Shown here piece by piece: positions 10,261 to 23,430 of a DNA stretch of 64,000 bases; within the stretch, counting starts at the first letter, position 1, and every line of letters begins with the position of its first letter. The DNA lies in assembly GCA_028023455.1 (NCBI GenBank), contig JAQFVV010006221.1:3042989-3106988 (forward strand), written 5' to 3'. A model generated the notes under the pieces. It was not told the DNA's origin and ran no database searches. It was given only the letters and a program-made list of their open reading frames with translations. The stretch is from Epiperipatus broadwayi. Taxonomy: Eukaryota; Onychophora; Udeonychophora; Euonychophora; Peripatidae. The position numbers and the translations under genes are program-made.

Positions 10261-13200
10261 ATTAGATAAATAACTTAAAAATAATGATTTTAATGAATGA
10301 CATCATTGCCCAAAAAATTGTACAAAATGTCGATAAAATAAACCAATATTTTTTTTTATTTTGTGAAAAGGTATGTACATGTGTTAATGACAAATTTACA
10401 GGGCTGAATAATTTTCATTGCTCAGTTCATTTAATTTTTTTGTAGCAATTTGTAAGAAAAATTGAAAAAGAAATTTTTTATGGAAGCAGCTTTCAGGAAT
10501 TATTCAAGATTAGATATTAATACAATTTCCAATATCTGATATTAGCATAAGCATTACACATTATATACATTTTACAGTGAGTGTTTGTAAAAGCAATGGA
10601 ATTGAAATTGCATCTTATCATTACAATGGAAAGAAAAACGAGACTTTTTTCATGTACATAGTGTACAACTTAAAATAGTAAATGCCAAAACTATATATTT
10701 AAAAGCATTCTACCCATAGTGAGAAAACTTATTTAGGATAGAATCCTCAATGATACACACATAAACACTCATATATATATATATTGTAACGATATATAAA
10801 TATGCCGTTACATTAAATTGAAATAAAAACTTTTAAGTTCACAAATAAAAATAAATGTATTAAAAAAAAAAAAAAAACTAAACACTAAAATTAAAATGTT
10901 TGTTAAACGTATATATATATTTGCACAGATGCAAAACTTTAAAAATATTTTTTTTTAAAATAAAAAAAAAGTATTTGAACGTACTTTTTTATAAAAAAAA
11001 GTACAAGATTTAAAGATAAAATATTTTTGTAGATGGAAATGATTGTTTATTAATTATCCAAAAGCTGTGTAATTAAAAAGTCAGATGAAAAATAGATAAG
11101 AGAATAAAGAGATTTTAGCTTGACCAATGGAAGCAAATAAAAGTCCAGACCATAACGAAAAAAATGGAACAGTGACATTTTTGTTCGTGGAATCCATAGG
11201 AGGACTATAAAAAGAAAAATATTGAGTTCCAGACAGTTTTTCCAGCTTGGTTTGTGAGATGAATGATAAGATGCACTTGTCGTCTCTCTCACTTATTTTA
11301 AAAATGAAAAGACTATGATACCAGGATTGTTCCAGCTAAGGATGCCTTCAAATAGACCGGCTTCAAATAAAGACTCGTGGAAAGTAACACCAGGAACTGG
11401 GAGCTCTTCTACCATAAGCTAAATGAACTGAACAATTGTTAAAATCATAAAATTAATTAAGAACTTTCATCAAGAGTTGACAAGTTTAATAAACAAGCTA
11501 ACCTAAATTTTGAATGGACTCTTATCTGATTTTTTGTAAGTTTCAAATCAATTAATAATGTTTAATTATATATGTTTGATAAAAAAAATCGTGCTTCCAT
11601 TTATTATTTTATTTGTATTAATATTTTGTTTAAATTTTAAATGAGGAAATTTAAGGTTGGGTGTAGACGCTGCATGATTTGTTAGCGGTTGATTATGTTG
11701 TGGTTTTCACATTCGATTAGAATATATAAGTCAGCTATGTCACTGCGTCATCTTACAATGAATGCTATTGGGTTTTGTGTATTCCCTATGCAATTGACGT
11801 TATCGATGACTTTGTATTTTGATCGGTTGTGTTTATTTTGAAATGTTTTAACTTATGGAATCTGTGAGCCAATCTATATTCAACATTATAAAACAAATTG
11901 TATAAAATTCATCTGTGCAAACGTATCTCAATATTAAATTTAAGTCGGCGAATGGCTATATAGATTTGTAAAGTTACATATATAGTTTAAGGGAGGGTAA
12001 TCTTAGGTTATTTGTTTCGTAGTTAAATTGGGTCAATGGATTAGATGTATTGATGTAATTAGTAAATGTAGCAGGAGATCAGCTATGGGCAGGATTGCAT
12101 ATATACGCCACACACCCCTATTTTCCTAATGGAATTGGATAGTAAGATGGAAGATGTCCATTCCTATGGAGTTTTTGTTTATTGTTCTTCTTGCCAACAG
12201 ATGTAGCATTCCTGTTTGGTTGAGAGACAAGGTCTTCTCTAACTATACTGTTCAGATGTACATTCCTGACTATAGTATATTTAGTGCTGTTGGATTTTCA
12301 TGCTACATTGAATAAATTAATGTATCAGATGGATTGACGCTGGTTTAATTGCAAACTTTTGGCCTAAGGTTAAATAAGGGAAAGAATATTTTCTTTTCAA
12401 ATGCAGATCTATGTAGTCCATTCATACTTGACCCTCTAAATAAATATTAAACCCATTATTGCAATCTATTTAAAATTAAAGGTTAATATAAAAATATAAA
12501 ATGTTAAATGTATTCCTCAAAGTTATTTATACGTACGTTAATAAATATTGTTTCTGTGTTAATTACTGGCAGTGGCTTTTATTTTTTTATATATACAAAC
12601 TAAAACAAGTTATTTCTTATCTCTGCGTCTCCATGAGCTAGTGACAATGACTAATGATCTGAATATATAAATAAAGTGGAATCTTAACAGTGCATATCTG
12701 CCTACTTTATAAATTTTTCTAGGTTCAAATGCCTAGATGGCGCCCTTGTAGTGCAGACTATGGTTAGGATTCGATTACCACTTTCCTTTGGATCATTATA
12801 ATATATATATAATATGTAAACACTGCTGGTAATATGGTAGATAATCATCAACTATTATGGTAATAAATCTTTAGTATACCCAAAAACAACCCATAGCCCA
12901 CAGAAACTAGAATTAATTAAAGATTTAGAAATAAGGTGAAGAAGAGGCATTTTTAAAAAAAATATCCTGCATAGATGAGTGAATTATCTTCCTAACCTTA
13001 AAAAATATGTTCTTTGTTAAACAGGTGGGACATAATATAAAGATGATAAAAAAGCACTTCAAAAGATATGATAGTTTTTCAAAACATTAGGGTTGATAAT
13101 TTTAAGATTATAAAACCACTTCAAAAAGACATCACAATTTGTTGAACATCAGTTTAGAACTTGAAAGTGAATCCAGTCAAGTCAGAGTTTAAGTAATAAT

Positions 13201-14332
13201 TCTCCATCATTGGATATCAGCAATATTATGTGGTTATAACCATATATTGTGATTACATCAATAGAAAAAACTTTATTTTCAATTTTAAGAAGAAAGTGAG
13301 TTACCAGAGTGGAAAGTACTTGTAATAATTGGCTAAGATTAGAATGTACCGGCTTTTCAGCTATAATGTGCTACGAAGAAATAGATAATTTCTCAATATT
13401 TAGTATAATCTGATAGCAGATGTACTAAAAGCTGTATTAACTATTCCCCAAGTTAAGATGATTTGATACCATGGCATATAGCTACAATCAAGATTTAAGA
13501 ATATCAAAAAATGAGTGAAACTGATTTGCAATAGAACCAATGGATTATTTACATATATAAGATTGAATCATGCTAGAGAATGTAACCCTATTATAAATCA
13601 GTTGTGGACTTTCTGATTTAAGATTCAAATATATATATACATATATAGGTTTCTAATAATAGTCATACGTACACTAAATACATGAGCATTTTTTTATAAA
13701 TATTTTTAAAGTTTATTTTAAAAGTTTGGAAAGAAGCTAAATCAGAATTTTTAATGAGGAGATAAAATTTAGTTCTTTTTTAAGTTATATGTTTTTAACT
13801 TCTTTCTTTTGTATGTTTAAATTTATGCTGCAAAATTAATATATTTAAAGCTTAAGCCATATAATGTAGTACTTCCAAAATATTAGTTGTTTATGATAAA
13901 GTGAATGTAATTATATCTGACAAATACACATTCCTATTTTGTTTGTCATAATAAATATGTTATTTATATAATTTGTTAAGCCAACTAATTGTCATACTTA
14001 GTATATATCTATGTTTCCATGATTACTTATTTAAGAAAAGTTAATGTGTTTGATCAGTATTTTTTAAAGTCTATGTCTCATGCCTGCTAGAACCTAGAAG
14101 CAATGACAGGGAAAAGTTAATAAAATATGTAGAAAGGTTATCAGCATTAGGTATAAATCAAGAACTATTTTTTAGCATACTATATCTTCTACTAACAAAT
14201 TATGGTTAAGTAATGCATCTTAAAATGTAAACAGTTATGGAATAATTTTAAATAGATAGCATAGAACATTTTGTTTGATCATGATCTTTTAAAAGTTAGT
14301 TACCATAATATTTCATATGTTTGCAAACTATC
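10261..14332. other. AT-rich stretch, nothing firmly recognised
   Basis: It holds short TA and A runs (about 10768-10790, 10860-10875, 10910). A minus-strand frame of 80 residues (11050-11292) has mixed hydrophobic composition and no motif that I know. I saw no exon, RNA gene or family repeat. Confidence 0.4.
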
Positions 14333-14478
14333 ATTTCAATCAATGAGAATCTTATTATACTTCATTATCCAGCAGGAAACCTAGTGTCGGATATCATCAG
14401 ATACCATTTATTTGTATTTTCGACTTTTGTTTTTATACCCTATCAATTTTCATTTTCCAGCTACATATATATATAAAA
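14333..14478. repeat. F7 direct repeat, left copy
   Basis: It contains aatgagaatcttattatac, gaaacctagtg and gataccatttattt blocks and ends in cattttccagcta and a TA run. A second direct copy lies at 14896-15040. The two bracket a Penelope-like protein fragment, so they may be its terminal repeats. Confidence 0.65.
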
Positions 14479-14579
14479 TAAATAATATAAAAGTTCGGTC
14501 AGATAATGAAAATTATGCAACAGCATATTTATCAGTACAAAAAAGTCTAAAAGTGATTTGCAGGTTAGTTCTGTTTTTT

Positions 14580-14828
14580 CAAATCATGAAAGTAGTTCGT
14601 GGTCATGAGTTTTATTCTCAAAATATTACTACTGTGTGCAATGAGTCAAATGATCGGAAAAGGAAGTTGAAAGAGGCTTGGTTTATTGCGAAGTCTAAAA
14701 ACGTTATTAATCAGCATAACACTAGTGTTCCACTGAGCATGCACTGGAATATTAACTGTTCAGTTCCAGTATGTTGCCATGATTCTGGTATACAGTACCG
14801 AAAGCGCTTGGCTAATTGTTATTTATAA
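14580..14828 (+). pseudogene. Penelope-like element (PLE) GIY-YIG endonuclease C-terminal fragment
   Basis: PLE proteins end in a GIY-YIG endonuclease domain whose last part reads roughly kRKikEAxxI...iNr...L...W. Here the translation has KRKLKEAWFIAKSKNVINQ and then PLSMHWN in an open frame that begins upstream at 14412; only the part from about 14590 looks like PLE. The 33.7 kb and 47-48 kb fragments share the same motif (NKRKIKEA, INRQ). The GIY-YIG catalytic half is absent. Direct F7 repeats on both sides fit a PLE flanked by its own terminal repeats. Confidence 0.55.
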
Positions 14829-14895
14829 TTAATGTTTTTGTGCTTTGTTTATCACACTTTATTCATGTAGAATAATATATACATGAAAGTAAACT

Positions 14896-15040
14896 ATCAC
14901 TTCAATCAATGAGAATCTTATTATACTTCATTATCAACATGAAACCTAGTGCTGGGTATCACCAGATACCATTTATTTCTATTTCCTGACTTTTTGTTTT
15001 TATACTCTATCAATTCTCATTTTCCAGCTATATATATATA
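14896..15040. repeat. F7 direct repeat, right copy
   Basis: It aligns over its whole length with 14333-14478 in the same orientation, including the terminal cattttccagcta and TA run. Confidence 0.65.
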
Positions 15041-15052
15041 TATACATGAAAG

Positions 15053-15222
15053 TAGTCAACACTTAAACAATACTAATACTAATTACAATCAACAATCTCA
15101 ATATCTTACCAATTGTCTTTCAGTTTCACCTTTATTGTTAAAAGGAGGTTGCCTTGACAACAGATTGAGATTGTTGATTGTATTGATATTGGCTCTAAGT
15201 GTTGACTGGTTCTTAAAGATTA
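15053..15222. repeat. F6 hairpin repeat copy 3
   Basis: Arms such as acaatcaacaatctcaat and attgagattgttgattgt-like strands fold around cacctttattgttaaaagg. The small frames on either strand here are shadows of this hairpin. Confidence 0.65.
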
Positions 15223-15224
15223 TA

Positions 15225-16430
15225 TATATGATGTTAAATATAATCATTTTAAATGCTGCTATATAGTAAACAATATATATTTTCATTTCAGTATATACCA
15301 ATACTGTAATAAGAAAATGACAATATTGTCATATACTGAGTTGAGAGTGTATATTATTATTTATTGTAGAGCATTTAAAATGATTCATATTAGTAGTCAT
15401 GTTATTATATAAATATAAGTCAATTATCCCAATTCAGAATTAAAGAAAACTAATAATGTTTAACTTTGAATTTAGGGTAACAGTTATTTTAGTGATTAGT
15501 TTAGCTTTAGACTTTTCATATATAAATATATAATTTCAAATATTAAATTAATAATCAAAAATTTTATCTTTCAATAAATGAAATATTTTTAATGCTTGTC
15601 TGAAAATGTTGCTGTCCTATATGCACAGGAACAATATTTACTTAGAAGTTGAACTCACATTAAGAAGAGTGGAGAATAATACTACTCAAAACATGTAATT
15701 ACTAACCTGTGCTGTATATGTGTTTGTTATTATTAACAAGTTGTTTGTATTTGGAAAGTTTAAATAAATTTTAAAATTTTCTATACATTCAACATTCACT
15801 CATAGATGATGGAAATAGTCCAACTTATCACATCTATTTTTAATACTGTTTGACAAAGGAATGTTGTCAACATGAATAATTTATTCATATAAATTCTTTA
15901 TTAAAATCATTACAAATTCTTATTGGAGAATTTTGAATTAAAGTTTAAAAAAACATTAAGTCATATTTCCATTATAGGTGGAATTATAAAAAGAATTAAT
16001 GTAAATAAATTGCCATTTTGTATTTATAGATTATAAAAGGTAATTGCCTCTTTCAGTATTTCTATAATGATTAAGGCTTTGGAACAACATAATATAAGCC
16101 AGAATAATGTCAAGTTTTGAAAATCATATAAAAATATACAAGCATTTATTAAATTATATGTGACACTAAAAAGATTTATTTTTTACATAGGTATGTGCAC
16201 AGAATGATTTTATATCCAAATCTACAAAAAATATTTTTCTTTTTTGGTTTGCTTTTTATTATAATAAAATAATATCAAAAAGTTAAGGATCTAAAAAATA
16301 TAACTTTGAAGTTTACAAAAGGTTATAGAAGAGAATAAAACCCTCAAAAATAGAAAACAATACCTTGATATTGAAAAGGAAATCATTTCGCCAATTAAAA
16401 GTAAAGATAACATTATTACATAAAAATAAT
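15225..16430. other. AT-rich stretch, nothing recognised
   Basis: No gene, RNA or family repeat was recognised. Confidence 0.5.
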
Positions 16431-16840
16431 CACAGAGGCAAAACTCTCCATACAGTAGTGCCACCCAGTGTAAGCCAGAGTAATCAATGGATGCAGATTT
16501 GTGCATAAAATCCCTATATAGTGCCTACTCATTCAATATTCCCAGAATAGTTTCTAGCTTGTGGCTTTCATCAGTGAGGAGCCTTGGATCTGAAAGCATG
16601 GTACCCTAGATATTAGGATCTGATGCAACTCTCCAGCACCCACCTTTTACTTTTTAGCACTATAAAGTTTTAAGTCCAAAATGAAAACACATAGCATTCA
16701 TACTTTTTTGGTATCTTTGGTTTTTTAATAACAATAATCACCACTATTCTATTGGACAGGATTGGTATCAAATCTTCAAACATCACATGATCATCATTCT
16801 TTATGCAAATCCATTAAGTGGCACTACTATATGGAGAGTT
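16431..16840. mobile_element. F1 hammerhead element
   Basis: It starts gaggcaaaactctccatacag and closes with the inverse ctatatggagagttttgcc. It contains the F1 blocks in order, one hammerhead, and the catcacatgatcat block. No clean TSD was found. The frames at 16291-16506 and 16762-16989 are shadows. Confidence 0.8.
16531..16589 (-). ncRNA. F1 hammerhead ribozyme, cleavage site changed
   Basis: On the minus strand CTGATGA and GAAAC are intact and stem II is AGCC/AGCT-like, but the triplet reads TTC instead of GTC, breaking the second stem III pair. Confidence 0.75.
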
Positions 16841-17285
16841 TTGCCTTGATACCAATCCCATTGCCCAAAAATAATGTTGGATCCTATTTTTGTAGTGGTG
16901 TTATCTTTAGTTCTTATTGTCAAAATAATTTTTACAATTACAATGATTGTGGATATTATGTGTTTATAATTCTTCTTATATTTATGTAGTTAATATTTGG
17001 TATAAAAATGTTTTTATATGCTGAATTATTGACAAGAAATGTATTGTACAAATTAGATAAAAGAAATAAATGCTTACTCTGCTTTATAGTTTAAATTAAG
17101 AGTGTTAAATTAATTTAAATTTCACATTTGTTTGTAGATGTTTAAATATGTATCCTTATATAATCTTAAATAAGTTATAAAAAAATTGATCCCTCTTTTT
17201 CTAATTATTGCTAAGCTTATATAAATAAGTGGCTCGAAATTGAACTAGATTTTGGACATTGCTGTGTATTCATAATTCTTTATAT
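16841..17285. other. AT-rich stretch, nothing recognised
   Basis: No gene or family repeat was recognised, apart from a TA run at about 17281-17292. Confidence 0.5.
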
Positions 17286-17444
17286 ATATATATGAAAAAC
17301 AAAAACAAGTTATAATCACGTAACTTGGTGTCGCTTGTATTTATGATCAATAGATGGCGTTTTACCAAAACCACCATACAAAGTGTATATTTGTTTACAT
17401 AAACGTCAAAAGAGTCAGCATTCACTATCTCTTTTGTTTGCCCA

Positions 17445-17490
17445 CCCTCAGATCAGCTGATTCAAGCTAATTTGCTATCATCAGTGAAGG
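17445..17490 (-). ncRNA. F3 hammerhead ribozyme, GAAA shortened
   Basis: On the minus strand CCTTCA, CTGATGA, TAGC-AAATTA-GCTT, then GAAT where the partner arm has GAAAT: one A is deleted from the GAAA box. The rest, including ATC and TGAGGG, is intact. Confidence 0.75.
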
Positions 17491-17813
17491 ATAGAGTTAG
17501 AAACTAGATCTAAACATTGACTCCAAGAGTTTATGCAAAAAGTTTCTATCAGTTTGCAAACATGAATTTTTTCAGATCCGTAACTTGTTTTTGTTTTTCA
17601 TAAATGTATTTTTAAAGGTTTTTGCAATGATATATATTGCAGAGGCTTTGACTATGTGGTGAAACTGAACTGAGATCAGACCCATGTAGCTATCTGGCTT
17701 GTTAGGCTGGGTTTGAAGACTTTATTGGTCTGAAAAATTCATGCTTGCAAACTGATAGAAACTTTTTGCATAAACGCTTGGAGTCAATGTTTAGATCTAG
17801 TTTCTAACTCTAT

Positions 17814-17860
17814 CCTTCACTGATGATAGCAAATTAGCTTGAAATCAGCTGATCTGAGGG
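17814..17860 (+). ncRNA. F3 hammerhead ribozyme, intact core
   Basis: CCTTCA (17814-17819), CTGATGA, AGC/GCT stem II with a U-U mismatch next to the core, GAAA (17841-17844), stem III ATC-AGCT-GAT, C, then TGAGGG. Stem I pairs CCTTCA with TGAGGG (one G-U). The cleavage triplet is AUC, with the cut after 17854. Confidence 0.9.
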
Positions 17861-17989
17861 GGTGGGGCAAACGAAAGAGATAGTGAATGCTGACTCTTTT
17901 GACATTTATGTAAACAAATATACACTTTGTACAGTGGTTTTGGTAAAACGCCATCTATTGATCATATATATATATAAATAAAAATTTGT

Positions 17990-18140
17990 AGATTTGCTGG
18001 TTCAGCACAAAATACATATATTGGAGATCATTTATATTTTTCACATGTATGTGGTTTATTGGTTATATTGGATTGAGTGAATGACTGGAGGGAGGTTGAA
18101 GGTCTGGGTTCAAATCTCCTTTAATCACATCTAGATTAAG
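17990..18140. mobile_element. F5-family fragment, 5' truncated
   Basis: It begins inside the F5 hammerhead (gctggttcagca, aaaatacatatattggag) and runs to the ctgggttcaaatctcc B-box-like end. The CUGANGA half is absent, so this is a 5' truncated copy. Confidence 0.65.
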
Positions 18141-21100
18141 TAGATACATTTAAATATTATATATAAGAGAGAGACCACGAATGGTGATCCAAATGGTAAC
18201 CTAAAAACAGTCTGATAAAACTGGCCATTTGGTGGTGCATATAAACACAACCTCAGTTAAGCAATAAAATTATAATCTGGTGATAGCAAAAAAGAGAAGC
18301 CATACATTTATGCGCCAAAGTTGTAACCTAAAAAATAATATGCAGATAGTCTCAATCATAACCATAAAGGAATATGATACAAAAGGAAATAAACAACAAT
18401 GTCTAGGCTAAACTGTCAATACTACATAATGTATAAGCTAAAATCTCAAGGAATAGTTCAGCTCAGTGAATTAATAATATAAATTCCATATGCTACAATA
18501 AAAAGATACATAAGAATAAGCCTTTATAATAAAACATTATGAAAATACAAGCAATATTATTACTAACTCAAGAGAAGAAATCTCAACTCACTCTAGCACT
18601 AATAAAAGATTCTTCATATTGTGAGCATATGCCATTGAGGTTACATTTAAATTTCTTTCTTATACAAATATCTACTATAATTACCACTATCTCTTCAGTA
18701 TTTTCTAAACATCTTCTTGCTGTAATCAGATCAAATCATTATATTTAGTTCATATAAAATTTAGAAATGTTCTTTGAAAATTTATGCCACAAATGACCCA
18801 TCTTTTTGAATTCAATTTCTGCATTATTAAAATGAATTTAAATAATATAGATCACAAAATTAAATTTAAATATATCTTAGAGAAAGATGTTCTCATTTTA
18901 ATTATAAAATATATTCTTTTAACTCTTTAAATCTATTCAATATTGAATGAAATTCTAGACTTCCCCCAAGCTAATGCCTTATCACAATTATGATAATAAC
19001 AATACTATTGCTAACTTAAATAAAATAAAACATGATCCCTTAATTTTAAAATAAGATAATGACTAATCTAGGATTACACTCAGATATTAAGAATGGGAAA
19101 GGGATTTTATAGCCATTCTAAATAGCATCTTGTAATATGAACTGGGTGCTTGTAAAATTTATATTTTGTCATAGAATAATAAATATAATTTTCAAATATA
19201 AAAATGATTGTAAATAAACGTGTACAATGATTTGAAATAAGCAAATCAAATTAGTTAAAGTGATCCAAAGTGATAAATCAAATTAAAAATCTTTATTAAG
19301 CAAAATACATCTTTATTAGATGAAATTCTAATATTTGAATAATTCAATAAATAGCTTCAATGTTCATGTACTCTTTTAGAAAATACACCTAAAATAATTT
19401 ATAATATTTATAAGTATTAAATTTTAATTCATCAGTGGAATGATATGGACAAATGATTATGAGAAATTTCTTAAAGATCAAAAACAAATATTTATTCTAC
19501 AGAAAAACAAATACAAAATTAGAAATACTAAATATATTTGGAGTCCAAATGTTACTTTCTCAAAATTTAATGACAGAAGGATTAAAAATTTTACATCATG
19601 TTTTATAAAAATAAATAAATTCAATTGCATTAAGCAAAAATAAAGCAGATTATAATAAACTTTTTATTGCTTAATTATCAAAAAGTTCTCATTTCTCAAT
19701 GCCTTCATACAATAATAATAACCTTTATATAACTAATGTCCCTTTTTATAAAAATTACTTACTAATTCAGTAATAAAGGAGTGATAAGACAGATGTATAT
19801 TGTTTATTTGTGCCTAAATACCCTTTAAAAATTTAAAATTAATTATTTATTGCATTTTGCCCTCAATATTAGCAAAGCTCAAATATAGAACTTACACATC
19901 TACAGTGAATTATTCACATCTAAGCCAACCAAGAATGTCATAAAGTAAGAGTGAAATTCCTCAATACCTTGATTTAAAATGCCAGATAATTTCATGGTAA
20001 ACTATTATACATGCTTTACTAAACATACTATAAATTACAAGCAAAATCCATCTTCAAATAATTAAGTAAGGCAAAGTGAAAGGTATGATGGCATAGCTCA
20101 TAAAATACATCTACTTTTGAGGGCTAATAAAGGATCTAGGACTTTGTCACTAGTTGGAAAAATAATGCTATGCATATCAGGACAAATTATTAAATAGCAT
20201 TGCCTTAAGAGAATCTAAGCTATTACCTTCAAAATATATGCATATGAGTATATGTATGCTAGCAGGACAATAAATAATAAGAGAGAGAAGTGCTACCATG
20301 TCTTTTGAAAATAAGCTAGCAAAATAATGAGTGACTAATTGTACCATCTCTAAATACACTGGCATAAATAAGCACCCCTAAATAGAGAAACTAAATCTAC
20401 TAACTCTAACAAAATACTATAGCTAATGGATGTGAAAGATGATAAATAATAATTAATGCCAAATATGATCAATATTAGATAATAAATAAGCATAATATAA
20501 TAATAGAAATATACATCTACTTATTCTGCTTACATAAAACAATATACCTTTATAAATAAATGGTTCACATGCAAAAGAGAACATATACCATTTTAAAATA
20601 TGTAAATATAATAGATTACTATTCTGAGAACTTTATGTCAAAATATTTCAAAAATAGCATATAAAATAATATGCATCTGAAATAAAAAATGGTATGCAAA
20701 AATCATAAATACAAGTAATTCGACCTTTTAACAACTTAGAATACACAATAAAATAAATAAAAATCCTTCTATCTTTTTTAATCATTCACTATCAGATTGG
20801 AACAAGAATATGAATATTTGGAAACAATTCTTTTGTTGACAATAAATACATCCAACATAAAATGCAATATAATTAGAATACCAAAATGTAGAATATAAAC
20901 TATAAAATATGGAAAATGTTTTTTGGATATCCTTAGTAAAATTTCAGATAATTATATTGACAAATAATAAGATACATGTATAGCCATTTAAACTATGATA
21001 AATGTTTATTAAATTGCAATAAATATTTCACAAGTATTTGAATTCAGGTTTTCAAATTAATCCATCATACAAAGTATTGTAAATTGTAATAATAATTAGA

Positions 21101-22290
21101 ATATTTTATAGTTGAATACTTCTGATAAATTATATTTATCCACTATTTTCAAATATTTACAGGATAAAAAATACTTATTTTAAATGACATATTTATGACC
21201 ATGATAGTTTCCATGGTAACACTTGGGGAGAGAAAAGAGCTCAGAGATTTTAAATATTATTACAGGCATTTGTAAAATAATGCAGAAAATCATTTAAGTT
21301 CATTCAAATATAATGTCATTTTACAGGTATATTTTATATTTCATTTTTATAAAATGAATCACTTTCAATATTCATCATATTTATTAAATAATTTGAATAT
21401 AAGTTGATTATATTATCCCAAATGGTGGATGTGCTTTCTTTCTTTCAAAAGGAGAGAAAATAAAAATAGTCATAATAAGTGAATTCCATTTATGATGTTT
21501 TCAGTGAACAGCCCAAAGAAATTGTTTACTGAAGTAAAATATTATTACTATAAAATTAAACATTATATTTTGTAAATTTAAAATACATTTTGTAAATGTC
21601 TAATAAAACAAATTCATCATAACAAAATATAGTCTTTATCCTGTGAATTAAAAGTTCTTTATCAGAAATAAATAAATTCTGGATAATATTTGATATGAAA
21701 AGAGTGCTTTAAATAAAATATCAAGAAATCATTAATATTTTTAATAATATCATTATTGCTGCTAAGAATTTTAAATATATTAGGCAAATTTAAATTTCAG
21801 ATAGACATTCAAATATGCATTGAAATCAACAATAATTCTTGCATCATTATAGTGATAATAATAGTAATAACTTTTGAAGTTTCCCGGTGTGAAAATTTTG
21901 AAAGATAATATTTTAAACATTATAATAATTCAATGGTATTATCAACAAAGCTGGAAGGTATGGAGACTTTAGTTCCTTGGAGCTTAAATTCAGGTAAGTA
22001 TGCCCAAATATAAGTTTAGCTTATATTTAAACTAAAAAATAATAAAATTTAAAGAAAATTACACTTTTAAAATTTAAAATATGACTGCTACAAATTAAAT
22101 AATTGAAATGAAATGAAAAATATAAGGAAGTGGTAGTAGTCAGGTATAAATTTCTTCTTATTTATAGTAGTAGTCATGTGACTATTTTACAATACTTATT
22201 ATTAACCTTTTAACCTATAACCTCTTTCCTGGATTTGTTTAAATCCCCTTTTTAATATAATTAGAGAAGATTACCAACTAAAAATTAATT
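18141..22290. other. Long AT-rich stretch, nothing recognised
   Basis: Four kilobases with scattered short open frames (for example 18539-18748, 19440-19643, 20177-20365), none with a motif, splice context or repeat that I recognise. Confidence 0.45.
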
Positions 22291-22309
22291 AAGGTTGTTT
22301 TATAACAGC

Positions 22310-22510
22310 ATGTTGAAACTGCCAGAGGGTGTTATTTCTATGATAGCACACAGAAATATGCTGTTTAGGTGGCCTCTGCTATCGAACGTTCTATTTCTAA
22401 TGCGTAAGCCTAGAAATAGTCTGTTGTACAGGGTGGCTGTGTCTACTTCTATGCTAATGCACAGAAACATGACATTTAATCTGCTGCAGAAGCTATCATG
22501 TCAGCTTACA
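22310..22510. repeat. Degenerate ~58 bp tandem repeat with small hairpins
   Basis: About three diverged units each contain ttctat, a short spacer with gcacacag or gcacag, agaaa, then a ctgttt/ctgctg tract. Each unit can form a TTTCTA/TAGAAA-type hairpin. The 80-residue open frame (22295-22537) that crosses it repeats itself in step and matches no family I know. Confidence 0.4.
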
Positions 22511-23125
22511 GCTCAGATTTGGGGTAAGCATTTTTGATGTGCAATCATATTTCACTTTTGGCTACAGTATTGTGTGAGGGTGGCTGGAATTCCGATGGTC
22601 AAAACTATTTTAATATTCATTAAGACCACCTCCCCCTCTATCTCACATGTTTTAGGAATGTCTACTAACAATTATGAGCATAGTCTCATGCTTCCCTAGC
22701 GCACATTTCCTGCTCAAAAAATTCGGCAAGTGTAGGTGCAAGCGCAATTGGGATCAAATCATGCTCTAAGTCACATTTCTGCAAGAACAACTGTGAGCTT
22801 AATCAAATGGCTGAAATAGGAAAGTTTCCAAATGTCAAAGAATTCTCTGACAGCTGGAAGGGTTATCAAACAAAAGAGCTTGAAGCTGCATGCATGCTGT
22901 TCCTGAAGAGCCCCAAAAGTTAGTTTTAATTGCCATATATATTTATGTTTTTGGTAATTACCATAAAAACTTTGTCTACCTTCGAGTTGCATTCTGTTCT
23001 GTTACGAATTGTAAACACCCCCCCAAAGTTTGACTTTTGGTTGTAAATGTACCATTAAATGGAAATATATTTATTTGTAATTTATAAAAATAAATCAAAC
23101 AAAAAAATAAGCTGATTTCATAGAA
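22511..23125. other. Unassigned stretch with higher GC
   Basis: It is less AT-rich than its surroundings but has no recognised motif on either strand. The minus frame at 22771-22992 is unassigned. Confidence 0.4.
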
Positions 23126-23126
23126 T

Positions 23127-23430
23127 ACTGAACCGAAAATATAAGTAATGAGAAGAATAAAAAGTAACTACTTTTTAAAATTCATTTTTAATTTATGTAT
23201 TTTTTTGGTTCAAAATTGATTTGATAGTACTTTTAAATGTGATAAACAAAAACAAAAAAATCCATACAAAAAAACCCCGGCCTGAAAATATAAGTAATGA
23301 AAAGAATAAAAAAAATTAAGTACTTTTTTAAATTCATTTTTTGGTTTTTTTATGCATTTTTTGTGTTAAAAAATTTATTTGATATTACTTTTATAAATGT
23401 GATAAACAAACCAAACAAAAAAAACCCAGC
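23127..23430. repeat. Tandem duplication, ~147 bp period
   Basis: The block ctgaa..gaaaatataagtaatg (23129) recurs at 23282, and the following agtac-tttt, gtgataaacaa and ccc-rich ends recur in step. The copies are diverged. The 100-residue frame at 23297-23599 overlaps the second unit and looks spurious. Confidence 0.65.

Larger units (their letters stand above)
17290..17965. mobile_element. F3 palindromic hammerhead element
   Basis: It starts tgaaaaacaaaaacaagtt just after a TA run and ends ccatctattgatcatatat in another TA run. The two arms (17290-17590 and about 17660-17965) are inverted copies, each with one hammerhead. A middle segment carries the GCAATGATATATATTGCAGAGGC-like and ctgaactgagatcagaccc blocks shared with F1 and F2. 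Insertion into TA-rich DNA hides any TSD. Confidence 0.85.

Noticed and set aside
14380-14425. Hammerhead in the F7 repeat (gaaacctagtgtc, tctgatgatatcc on the other strand)
   Set aside because: The CUGANGA and GAAA boxes are on opposite strands and no stem I pairing could be drawn.
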